Origin: Bryoerythrophyllum caledonicum
Lineage: Eukaryota; Streptophyta; Bryopsida; Pottiales; Pottiaceae
Assembly: GCA_963971425.1 (NCBI GenBank)
Contig: OZ020517.1
Span: 29,220,668-29,284,667 of the forward strand
DNA length: 64,000 nucleotides
Direction of reading: 5' to 3'
Below are positions 35,460 to 46,551 of this stretch, piece after piece. Numbering within the stretch: the first letter of the stretch is position 1; each line of letters begins with the position of its first letter. The notes under the pieces were generated by a model. It searched no databases. It was given only the letters and a program-made list of their open reading frames with translations, and was not told the origin of the DNA. A program made the translations under genes and the position numbers.

Positions 35460-36446
35460 TTAAGAAGGGGGTTCTAGAACTAAGTCAATAGGAGGTGGAC
35501 ATATACGGTGTCTACTTTGAGGAGAAGGTGGTTGTGTGAGAGAAAGATTGTGATCTGGTAGATTAGAAAATGAGAGTTCTTGCTCAGCTTGTATAGTTTG
35601 AGATACTAACATCGGTTGGGGATTTGTGTCCACAGAAGGTTGGGTATTGACATCGACAGGGTTGGCAGAACCCAAAGAGCGGTACTATATGGTGTTCGAC
35701 ATGGTGGTATGCGACGTACTAGATGATAGGTGTTGTTAATGTGGCTGTAAGTAGAGATAGGTGAGGGTTTCAGAAGTGTCGTTTTTATACGAGACCGCTG
35801 GTGATAAGAGAGATATTTTAGTCTGCACCCAAATCAATTGGCCAGTCAGATTGATGCATGTGTCAATATATGTGTGGACCGTTTATCTTTTGGTCAAAAT
35901 TGTGTAACGGTGGTTATGTCTCTTTGTGCACGATGTAGTAAGCATGAATCTCGTGTTGGTTTTTCTAGTGATAAATTAGTTGCATGTGGGCATCTTTCAT
36001 GATGTGTTTGAAAATCATGAGAGTTTGTCATTTAGCGGAATATTGATAATATAGCATCTATTGATAGTGTAATGGTGGTTTGAAGGATTGAGTGTAAATG
36101 GCTATGGAGGGTCGTGGATTATGGATATAGCTTGGTTATTTTCAATGCGTCTTTTATGTAATAATATAGACATGGCATGGTGGGTGGCGATGGTATTAAT
36201 ATTTTGAAATATGTGTCTAATGGTGGTAATGGGGAGATTAAATCTTTCTGCAAGTGTTGTTATAGGTGGGGTATGTGATGTGGCTCGGGCGCCAGCTGTG
36301 ACAATGGTGATAGGATCTTCTTTCCAACCATGGCTAATTATATTATCAAGTAGCGGTTGATATTTAATGGTTTTGTTTAAAATTGTTTGAGTTGAGAAGC
36401 GGTCATTGCAGTATGCAAATTCAATAAATTGTATAGATTTTACCAA
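35460..36446 (-). pseudogene. C-terminal remnant of a retroelement-like protein
   Basis: A 114-codon minus-strand frame (36446-36102) contains FAYCNDRF, KYQPLLDNIISHGW, ITIVTAGARATSH and LHKRRIENNQ. This run of motifs resembles the C-terminal end of a mobile-element protein family, reverse-transcriptase-bearing in the examples I recall. A second frame at 35675-35460 (Pro/Ser/Gln-rich) lies downstream on the same strand and may be its decayed neighbour. No reverse transcriptase core is present in the window. Confidence 0.4.
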
Positions 36447-36486
36447 TTTTATGCTCTTCTGATAATAACTTACTGTACATGGTCTG

Positions 36487-36696
36487 ATGTGTTCAAAAGC
36501 TGATTTCGTCCAAGATCGGGTTGCTGAAGAAATTTATCTCACTGGACCAAGCCTTGTCTTTTGTTCCAGTAATCCATCCGCCACTAAATTACATATTTTC
36601 AATGAAGAGCATGCCATGAAGTCTGTTCCCGCAACTGATGAGGATGTACTGTACAAACTAACTAGCAGCGCTACTCATAACCCTAAACGGACCAAG
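36487..36696 (+). other. Short unrecognised frame, possible gene fragment
   Basis: The frame reads KADFVQDRVAEEIYLTG and continues to about 36717 with a protein-like composition, but its last codons run into the inverted transposon fragment beginning near 36697. No family recognised. Confidence 0.25.
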
Positions 36697-37999
36697 TGTC
36701 AAAAACGGGCTTTTTAAAAGTTTGGTCAGGTTCCTTTGTTGTCAATTTCCAACATTCCTCTTTGAAATTTTTACTTTAGAAAGACATTACCAAGACCTTA
36801 GTGGGAAAACCATTTTTCCCCTAAATTGGACATTTGATGAAAAAGTTATGGGGGTTTGAATTTTAAATGGGGAGGGGGGCACCTCCGGCACTTCCAAAAA
36901 CTTTTGCTAAGACACTCTATTGAATGTGATATTTTCAATACTTGCAAGTAATATTTTTTCCCTTCATATTGTCAAAAAAAGTTCTTGTCTTTAGTGAAAA
37001 ATTGCATACCAACCCAAGTCAAACATTTTTAGACATTGTCACTTATTGTCAAGCAAGGTACCAAAAAACTTCTTCTTTTCACATGAAACCTAGATGTCTT
37101 TATAATTTTCACTTTTTATTTTTTCCACAACAATATGTGGTGTAAACCTTCTTATTGACCATTTGGATTATCAATCTAAAACATATTAAGTTCACAAAAA
37201 ATTAAAGTGTGAATTGACAAATTTCGAACCTCCACTCCTTGCATAGTTGTTTTGAAGATGCTACACCCGTCCTCTACCTCTAAAAATTGGTGTTTAAGGA
37301 ACTAACACATGTTGAACAAAATGGTAATGGATTTAGACCTTGTGTATTGTAGGTCAAGGGCACCTTCGGCACTTGGACGCCGAATAATTAATTAAAGTAA
37401 AAAAAGTGGGTTCGGCTTTCTAAAAGAAATTTTAGCAGATTCCGGTAGGAGTTCATATATTACTATAATTATCCTATTTTGACAGCCAAGGGTATTGAAC
37501 CTAAGACCTCAAGCTCCCCACTTGAACCTCACTTGCTCCCTTTGCACACACTTCCAAGAATCAAGGCTTTCCAAGCCAGAACTCCCCATTGATGTCCTTG
37601 GAGTCCAAAGATTTTGTATATTAATATTTTCTTCAATTTCGGCATTTTCACTCAATAATTTTCCAAATAATTCGGCATGCCTTTTTTAAATTAATTATAG
37701 CCGAAGGTGCCCTTCACCTACGGTAGTGTAAGAATCTGACATCAAGTGAAGTCAGAGTTTGCTGATCCATTGAAGGCAGGGAAGAAAATGAACCATTTGC
37801 TTGACTTCAAACACTAAAAATCTTTCAATCCGTGCGGTCAAAGTTTATGAATTTTTTTGAGTATGTTACTGAATAAGTCTTGATTGAGATTCTACAATCA
37901 GAACTAGAAATCAAAGTTTTTGTTTCCTTCTTTGTTCATTACACTAGAATCCAACTATTTTGAAGTGTTTTTGGTGTAAAACTGTCATGGTACCTTAGG
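36697..37999 (-). repeat. Inverted fragment of the big transposon's central region
   Basis: Read on the minus strand, 37999-37722 and 37348-36697 match 8888-9822 (and the same part of copy 2) in order: the TGGATTCTAGTG block, the CCGCACGGATTGAAAGA motif at 37821-37842, the 355-bp module and the CTTTCAAAAAGCCC-like end. It is interrupted by a small TIR element at 37349-37721. It is a truncated relic with no TIRs. Confidence 0.75.
37349..37721. mobile_element. 373-bp TIR element (MITE-like) nested in the fragment
   Basis: Ends are 22-bp inverted repeats: GTAGGTCAAGGGCACCTTCG at the left and the complement of GAAGGTGCCCTTCACCTAC at the right (37700-37721), one mismatch apart. The surrounding transposon text is continuous across it in copies 1 and 2, so it is a clean insertion. 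No obvious target duplication is visible. No coding capacity. Confidence 0.7.
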
Positions 38000-38940
38000 G
38001 GTTATCCCTATCAGGCCTATGAGGCCCTCACAGGGTCGATTTTGTTTTTACTCTTCTAACTCTTTCCACAATCAGCCAGTGTCTCTCACGTCCTCCGAAC
38101 GCATTTTGAGCTACTTGTTAGCTTTCCAAATGGATATCTCCAATCTCCAATCCATGCAGGCATTAACAAACTACAATGATTTTCGTGAAGTAGGGTGGTA
38201 CCGAAGTGTACCCACTGTAGATGATATTTTGCCTAATCTATTACACTCGTAGATTCTCCTAGGCTCTCATGGTGCACGTAGGCGTTAAAAGGTTAATCTT
38301 AACAAATCGCACTGTAGCCATTGAAAAAGTAGAGAGTCGGGACATGAATTGTTTAATGACACATTAGTGGGTGTCATTGTAAGTGATATTCTTTTGATTG
38401 TTAATGGACATAAGGTCAAGTTGTTATGAAAATTTCTAGAATAATACCCTCCCAGCCAATCCACTACATTGATTATGATGTTTAGTATAGTAGTACGATA
38501 TGATTTGAAAATGCTACAATTTTTCATTTTTTGATAAAGATCTTTACTAAGACCATAACTACCTATACTACCTACTCAAAGAGGGTACCGTACTTGAGGG
38601 TCGCATTGAGCACCCTTATGCCAAATAAATATTTATTCTTAGAAACAAAGTTTTAAATATAGAATATTCTCCAAGAATCTATTTTTTCACCGCGTGAAGA
38701 AAAAATTAAGAAAGAAATTCCAAAATTTTTGACTACTAATTTAGAAATATTTTTTTGTTGAATCCTACCCTTTGGTACAGTAATCATTGTAAAAATATTT
38801 ATCAAGAGTTACAACTTATAGCATCTATAAATCATAGAGCATGGTTATACAAAATATTATAACAACAATCAGTGAAGTGGAAAACGGGTCCTTTTCACTT
38901 ACTGTTACTTGCAATTGATAACCCTTAAACGCCAACCCAA
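38000..38940. other. AT-rich intergenic DNA
   Basis: No gene recognised. A frame at 38019-38252 has no recognisable domain. Confidence 0.4.
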
Positions 38941-38974
38941 AACAGTACATACAAGCACATATTTTACTCGGTAG

Positions 38975-39200
38975 AGTACATCTTTCATTTGGAGGTCATT
39001 TCAATACGTGAACCTTATCATCTTCAAATACAAAACTGTACATGTAGAATACTATGGTCACTAGTGGCACCTATTGACGTTTAACCTTTAAAGGTCAGAA
39101 GGTGCCACTCGTGGCCACCATATTCTACATGTACGGCGTTGTATTTGAAGATGATAAGGTTCACGTATTGAAATGATTCCCAAATGAAAGATGTTAGTTG
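38975..39200. repeat. Inverted repeat of about 100-bp arms (foldback of a dispersed family)
   Basis: Left arm 38980-39070 and right arm 39090-39195 are nearly perfect inverted copies, sharing ATTTCAATACGTGAACCTTA and the CTACATGTAGAAT-side text. Each arm matches single copies at 27741-27965 and 56110-56290. Two copies have joined head to head, leaving a short loop around 39071-39089. A transcript would form a long hairpin. Confidence 0.75.
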
Positions 39201-39289
39201 AAGATTCTTCAATCCAAAGGTGTAAGTCTTGCTAAACTTTAATACATTTCCTGTATTCCGAAAAATATGGTTCCGCATATACGTTAAAG

Positions 39290-40700
39290 GGTTGTGAGGG
39301 TGCCTGAAGTGCGATAGATAAGCCAAACTCTCGGTGAGAGACGGGTTTGCTGGCAGCGATCTTAGCCGGAAGGGTACCAGAATCTCAATCCTTTATCTCT
39401 GGCAATGTGGGCAATCAGTACACAACCAGGATTGCCAGAATGGAATTCTCTGCCTCCACTTGCAAGTTTGGTGCCCTTTGAGCTCTGGGTAGGTGTGTGA
39501 AATGATTCCTTCGTCTCACTTGTTGACAGCCTTTTTCTCTGCCCGTCTGATTAAGCGCCGGCAAAGGCGACAGCGAACCAGCCCAGTGGGCAAGTTGGCA
39601 TTCGTGTCGTCACAAGTCTCGGCACCGACGTTTACCATGTATCCAGGATGCGAAGACGAGAACAATCCGTCCACTATCAATCTGTATTTGAACTCTAAGC
39701 AGCAACCATCTCATACTTAATCGCTTGCTCTCTGCTTCTGCTAATTGAGGAGACCAGGGAGGAAAACAGAGTTGCAAACTGTGCCCCTAGAAACTTAGGC
39801 AGGAAATCCGGGTGACGTCAAAGCAAGAACTGCTAACATGCAGTACTTCTGGCACAAGTAGCAAACCTGTCGTTTTTCACTTTTCATTGGGAGTATTTGC
39901 ATGTGGAGAGGGTGTGGGCGACACATACGACAAGAATATGTGATTTTTCTCAAATTTTTGATGAGCTAATCCTTTAGAGACAAGGCAACTCAATTTGGAT
40001 GACCATAGCTATTTTCGCAGAGTAGTAGCAAATGTCTCGGCGCAGGACGGTCCGAATCAACGCGCAATCCTCTTGTGTCCACGTTCGCCTTTCTTGATTT
40101 TGTTTTTTCTGGTTGAGATGAAGCGGCCATGTTCAATTTAGAGGTTTTCTTGGCCGCCCATGGCTGCCTGTTGTCGTTAAAGGGTGGAGAGCGACATTTT
40201 TTCAGTTTGAAGCAACAGGTTTGTTGGTAGTGTTGGGTGTGGGTTTGAAGTTTCTCCCAAATTTGATTATAACCTCCATGTCGTGGGTGTCGTTGGCCAC
40301 CTTAGTGTCTTCTTCATTGTGAATATAGTTGACTAGCTAAATTGAGTTAAGCTCATAGAAGCCCAGATTCAATCGGCAATGTAGGAATATTGATGATGGT
40401 TTCTCACAAATTGTGTATTGTCATAGATAGGAGATATTAGTTACATTTTGGTTGGAGAAAATATCTTTGGCAGATGGCAGTACACTCATTCCTCAAATAA
40501 GTTATAGCTAAGTATGGCCCCGGTGAATGGGGGTGGTAAAAACTTAGCAGGTTCAAAACTTAGCACAGATTACACATCGACAAAGGTTTTAAGTTAGCAT
40601 AAGGTTAAGTTTGGAGAGGTTATAAGTTAGCCGCAAGTATAACTTATTTAGAAGGATGAGTGTAGTAAATTCAATAACTTGTGTTTTTAGTAAAATATGT
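39290..40700. other. Non-repetitive segment of higher GC, possible old gene debris
   Basis: A 75-codon frame (39493-39720) contains ARLIKRRQRRQRTSP and MYPGCEDENNPST but no family I know. The composition is closer to the 28-34-kb gene island than to its neighbours. No complete gene model can be made. Confidence 0.3.
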
Positions 40701-42000
40701 CCTATTATACTTTACTTGGTGTCTATTAAACATGTCTTGAATCTTGAGATTCATTATGGAAAATTTAACACCAATTGATTGAACTTGCTTTTAAAACCCT
40801 TTAACGCCTAAGTGGACAACAAAGTCCTTAAAGAATCTACGAGCATAATTATTACTCTATAATAGAATATTATAGAGTATGCATAATTATTATACTCTAT
40901 TATAGAGTATGCAAAAGATCATTTACACAACAAAAAACCATTACATTTCATTGCAATCCACTTCACCAAAAGCACTGTAATTTAGCACGTCAAGCCTTAA
41001 ACAACAAAGCAATCACAAACAAGCTTAGAGCAATAGCCTCTATAAACTTATGGCTCCTCACTACATATAGCTTACTGCATTATGTTCTAAATATTAGCTT
41101 GCAACCTTCCAATGTGCAAGACTCATCAAGACACATTTGAATATGAAGTAGGAAATCTTACTTTGAATTTGCAAGTTTGTGAACAAAAATGTGGAGGGAA
41201 TGATTAGACTAAAAGTTAGAAAGTATCCAACTTAAAACTCTCCAATTTTATTCATTGAAATGTGCATGTGGAGGATTAAATATAATATATAGTAAAATTC
41301 AACTCACTTTTGATGGTCACTATTAGAGTTACTTGTGAAGTAACATAAAGATTCAATAAGGTATCCTATATTCTTATTTTAATACTACTATACATTTATT
41401 CTTAACAACTATAAGATATGGTTGTGCTTGGTGGCCTCTAAACTCAAGTTAAAATTAATTTTAGTGGCCTTTGAGAATAAAGAAGGAAAGGTCATAATGT
41501 ATTACTCTCTTTTTTCTCTTCAAGTTGATAGTAAAAGAACTATTTTGTGAATAGTGTTGCTCTCAAAATAATGAATTGCACTATATGTCGACAATTTTGG
41601 ACCACTTCACATTCTGGCAAGTCATTCTTTGCTCTACATGCCTATCATCATACAACTAAAATCATAATCTACGCAATGAACCACACAGCGATCAACCACG
41701 CAGTGAACTATAGGAACGGTGCAGTCAACCGCGCAGTCAATTGCGCAGCCAACTGCGCAGTGAATCATGTTACCTATTTTTAAATATAGTTTGTAATACA
41801 AAAACTACATTAAAATGGTTGGACTAATGTGTTGCAAAGCAAGTGCCAATTGCTAGTCATCACTAAAAAACAATAGTTGTAAATTATCCCAATTAAAAGT
41901 CATAACAAAAAGGTCCATGGCTTGCAAAAAGTGATGTAAATTTGTCTATTTTTTTTTCAAAATACTTTGTCTTTAATCCCGAAAGGCCCAATGTCCCCTA
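40700..42000. repeat. AT-rich DNA with short repeats
   Basis: CTCTATWATAGA-type units recur at 40855-40912. At 41685-41765 about eight units of a CGCAG-centred 10-13-bp repeat (CGCAGTCAAC, CGCAGTGAA) occur in tandem. No gene. Confidence 0.5.
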
Positions 42001-42790
42001 AGGGACATTTTGAGTTTGGATAGGGTACCGCGTTCTCAAATATAGGCAAGATTTTTTGAGATTTTTAACTGAATGGGAAACTTTTTATTAGCTTCCCGTT
42101 GACATAATTTTTGTAGAAATCTCACTTATGGTTCAAAAGTTACAATTGTTTTCAGTAACATATACAAATAGCGCAGCAGTTTACTTGTGACATACAACAA
42201 ATAGTATAGCAAAACTTTGATTAATTCTAATTCAACACAAATTTGAGTTCTTGTCCTTCTAAAAAAATTAAAAAATAATCTTGGAAAGGAAATTGGAAAT
42301 CTTTGCATCTATCATACGGATTTTTTAATTTCAAAAATATGAGAAGGATGTGATATAAGCAAAACTTGAAGTGTATTGTATATTCTTAGCACATAATTGC
42401 ATTGCAGGATTTTAAGGACATCTTCTACCCCTCTTCTACTTCTAATATTTGGTGCACATGTGCCTTACATGATCCCTTTTAAGTTAAAATTAGAAAATCA
42501 CAGACCGTAGTGCAAAAAGTTGCCATAGGAGGTGGTCGAAGTTTGATGAAGGTGTTTAGTATGACCTTAAACAGAGGTTATGTCTCACTTTAAAGGCTAT
42601 TATCTTTCAATCCGAGCGGTCAAACTGAACAAAAATTTTACTACATACACTTGTACAATCCTAGTACAAGATCGTACAGTTAGATATATAAAAACTGTGT
42701 TGATTTGCATTTTGTGTTGAATGCATTGAAACTGGCGGTTTTCAATGAGTTTGGGTGCTAAAATGCCTTGGGCATTTAGGGGTTAGAGTT
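42000..42790 (-). repeat. Dispersed repeat, inverted copy of 61700-62480
   Basis: Read on the minus strand it follows 61700-62480 closely: GCACCCAAACTCA, GCATTCAACACAAAATGCAA, the GACCGC(A/T)YGGATTGAAAGAT motif (42602-42624), CATGTAAGGCACATGT and AATACACTTCAA(A/G)TTTTGC. Non-coding. Confidence 0.7.
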
Positions 42791-43230
42791 TTTTCATTGT
42801 TATGTGTTTGCCAATGTTTCCTACCTATTCACAACCTTCATTTTGATTGGAGAAGTTTGGAACATTTTTTGTATACAATCAAGTAGGTAAAATTTAAAAG
42901 TTAAAACAACATTATGAACCATGTATACATGTTTACTTTGCGAATTGTGTGCATATATAAAGTCAAAATGTATAATTGTTGTTTTATATTCGCAATGACT
43001 TTAGACACTACAATCTATTTCATCAACCATTGGATATTGTAATATTTTCTCAAGTTCAAAACCATGGACTAAGTTCAAATTTGTGAGATTTGATACCAAA
43101 AATATACATTACTTTTTCATCAAATATAGCTCAAACATATATTCATTACAAATTGTGAAATTGCGGATATAAGGTTGGATAACCTATTACCACCATCAAT
43201 CCCAGAACCGACAATATTATGTGGGCCAAA
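42790..43230 (+). repeat. Dispersed repeat of the 26640/63240 family
   Basis: It shares AAGTTTGGAAC, TATACAATCAAGTAGGTAAAA and CTATTTCATCAACCATTGGAT with 26800-27030 and 63380-63570. It abuts the previous repeat directly at the GGGTGCTAAAA end. Confidence 0.55.
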
Positions 43231-43985
43231 ACCGCCAGCCGCCCACCCCATTTCCGAAATTTTAGGAAAGTCAGTTTATAATTGAGTCTTAGTTTATAAC
43301 TGGTTCACAGCTCTCAGTCTTAGTTTTTAGTCTCTTGTGTTCATAGTGATGGGTGCTTTGACAAGTGGTCATTAGCACAACTTACTGTGGAAGTAGAGAG
43401 TTTTGTATGTCGAGGAATGGGTCACGGCTTACTATCCACTTAATAAAAAAATTGTAACAATTTCAATATGATGAAATAAATGGTCAGGACAATTGCAATA
43501 TTCATGAAATTCTATTTTGAATTCCCAAAAAAAATCTTACCACATATACAAACGCTACAAATAGGTCAGCAAGCTTAAGTTGGTGGCTATAGGTCATCCA
43601 ACCTTAGACTTACTTGGGCACCAAAGAATTATGAAGCGGATCTATAAAGGACTCTGACTCTTAATATTGAAAGAAGCTCCAATTTCAAACATTTATTGTA
43701 TAAATAATATAAAAATAATCATTAAAATTTTGTATGGATCATCTTCAATAAATTATAAAGTATTATTAATTTATACATTTTGATTCATTGAATTGAAATA
43801 TTAATGCTCAGTTAAAGTGAAGGAGGCTTGCAAGTCGGTTTCCACAACCCAAAAGAGTGGAAATCCTTGTGTATCTAAACTGGGCTCCACCCCAAAGTCC
43901 ACAAACGTACAATATGTTGCTTTGGAAGTCAGACCTGGTCGTACAAATAGACTCAAGGACATTCCTGGATAAAAACTTCAAACTC
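43231..43985. other. Intergenic DNA left of the LINE
   Basis: No intact gene. 43800-43985 has coding-like composition on the plus strand and continues after the LINE at 54316, so the LINE landed inside an already decayed coding or repeat sequence. Confidence 0.35.
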
Positions 43986-44481
43986 AAAAATGCGGCCATT
44001 GGATTTCATAAAGAGTGGGGCTACTAGGAGGCTGTGATGTGTGTCCGTAGGCGATTGCGGTATCGCAAGTGCGTGTGTCAAGGGACGTGGGGATTACTGT
44101 CAACATTAGAGTAGATCGGATGTGTGCACTACAACGTGTGTTGTGATTGGCATGCACCAAGCATTGCACAAAACATCACTACACAAAGAGTGTAGAGAAC
44201 CTGGGCAAGTTAGGGTTCAGATCCACCGATAGTATAGTAGTATTTTAGGGTTAGGGTTGGGTTAGAGCCGATCAGCGGTGGCTCTTTGCAGCAACTCATC
44301 CACGCAAGATTAGGACCTTGACATACCAACCTTGACCTGCCGGATCAAGCCTCTAGTAACAACAGACCTGTGTCGATCGCTAACGTGTAGAAACACTTAC
44401 CCCTAACCTTGCATGGGCAGTTGACCTCACTGAATCTGGTGGTTTGCCTAAGTTTTCACCAAAGTCAACATCGGAACCAGA

Positions 44482-45714
44482 GTGCCGCAGTCTCCACCAA
44501 CATCAAACCATGGCGGAGTTGCAGCCCCCGACGTCCTCCTGCTCTCCCAGGTTGTATACAAGTCCAGGGTCATATCTGCAGGGCACAGGGTGGCACCACA
44601 GTTAAGCATTGCAGAGGCGCTCGAAGCGCACATCGCCCATGCGCCTATCAAACCCTCGGCGGAGGAAGAAAGGAGGAGAGCAGAAGCCCTGCTCAAATAC
44701 GAGCTTCCAGAACCGGAAGTGGTAGCGCCAGTGGCACATTTAGGAAGTCATGCCGAACTCAACCCTTCAAAGGCAACTCCCGGTGAGATCCTACGAGACT
44801 CCCTGTTTCGTAGCGGATCAGGTCCCTTGTTATGTAAACAAGCTGCCATGTTTACGCTAGATGAGGATACAGTGAGGAAGGAAATAAAACACTTTCAACG
44901 TAACACAGTGATAGCTTACTTCGTGGGGGGCAAACCGAGGTGGGAACCTGTTCCAGCATGGTTCGAGACACTATCAAGAGACGCACAAGCAGATTGCTCA
45001 TATGGACATAATCTAGGCAACGACTTTTTCTAGATCGTCACTAAGGATGTCTCTGCTACACAGCAGCTTCTCATGCTTACCCCGCACACCTCGCGGTGGG
45101 GAACATGTATGCTACAACCTTGGGTTGTTGGTTTCGATCCTAGCGCCCCCATCAAAGCACAAATGCCGGTGTGGATCACTTTGAAGGCGGTCCCAGACGA
45201 GATGCGCAGTAGCATCCACGACATTGCCAGATGCATCGGACGGGTTGTTGGCAAACATAGAGGCAACCGATACTCTGTTGATCAGAAATTTTGTGCCAAT
45301 ATCGACACGGCTAAACCGTTTGTCATGAATGTTGATGTCATGAACCCAGTATCCGGTGAAAGAGTATCATTGGCAGTCGATTACAACAACCTGCCAATAA
45401 GATGCAGACATTGTTTATCTACATCACATCTCATTAGAAATTGCCGCGCGTTGCAGCATGTAGAGGCTTGGCAACCATCGAGACAAAAAGGTGATAGAGT
45501 ATCTCCAGTCATCCACGAAAGAACCCCAGCTCGGGCGCCGCAAAAGAGGCACCTGTCAAACGCTGACCAAAGCACCTCGACGAACATTAGGGTGCCAACG
45601 CTGGCCGAGAGGAACGACGGTGAGGCGGAGAGCCCTTATCAAGGGCCAACGCAGGAACAGCTACCGCTTCCTCCTCAACGACTGAATAGTGTCCAAATAG
45701 AGGTAGGAGAGTAG
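44482..45714 (+). pseudogene. LINE ORF1 (DUF4283-like, zinc knuckle)
   Basis: A single frame of about 411 codons is interrupted once, by TAG at 45031-45033. IAYFVGGKPRWE and PWVVGFDPSAP with VWITLKAVP match the DUF4283 layout of plant LINE ORF1 proteins. CRHCLSTSHLIRNC is a C-x2-C-x4-H-x4-C knuckle. The product would bind LINE RNA. The tail is Pro/Ser-rich and unconserved. Confidence 0.75.
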
Positions 45715-46551
45715 GAACACCAGGGAGGCAAGGGTGGCTCGGACGCCGTAGGGCAGGCGGAGCTCATGCAAATCCAAGATACGACGTCTTCTCGAGACCT
45801 GGAAAAGTCTACAAGTTAGAGAGCTCAAGAGAAGCTTGGAGGTGCACATGTCGACTGCCGGAGTTGGAAGAAAGCGGAGCGGAAAATCGAGTAGACCATA
45901 GTCAAGACCACTCGCCCAACTGGTGATTACAGGGTCGCACAATGAGGTTCACAGACCTAATTGTGGAGACGTAGCCAATGTCTCGAGGTTAGAAGACCAA
46001 GCGACTGATTTGTCGGCGGATTTCGGGATTCCAATTATCGGGCCGAGTCACGGGAGAGTAGAGACAATGGCATACACGATCGCGGGCTTCTCCTCATCAT
46101 ATGAAGAGGCGGGGCGCCCACAAGTCAACCAAAGATTCGGCTTGGAGGAGATGTAAACAAAAGAGCATGAACCAGTTGCTGAAGAGGGAGTACGTCAACC
46201 AGCTTGGAGGGAAGAAGAATGCTCACGGTTGACAGGAAAAGAGTCTGACGACCTAAGCCAGGGATCGACCGACTTTCAAGAAACTATAGTGTTCTCAGGT
46301 GGACTGAACAAAAAAGTCGCGCACCGGCACTTGCCATACTAGGCTCAGTGTACAGATAGTGGCTTAGAGACCAAGGGTGGGACGACAAGATGGATCCAAG
46401 CTCGACAAGTAAGACAAGGTCTTCGTTACAGCTAGACAGAGAGCACTTGGTCAATCTGCAACACGTGCAATCGAACAAGTGGGTCAGGTTCAACACGGTG
46501 CCAAACACAAACAAAGGTGTGTGTACCGTTCGCTCCCGCTTCCCCCAAGTT

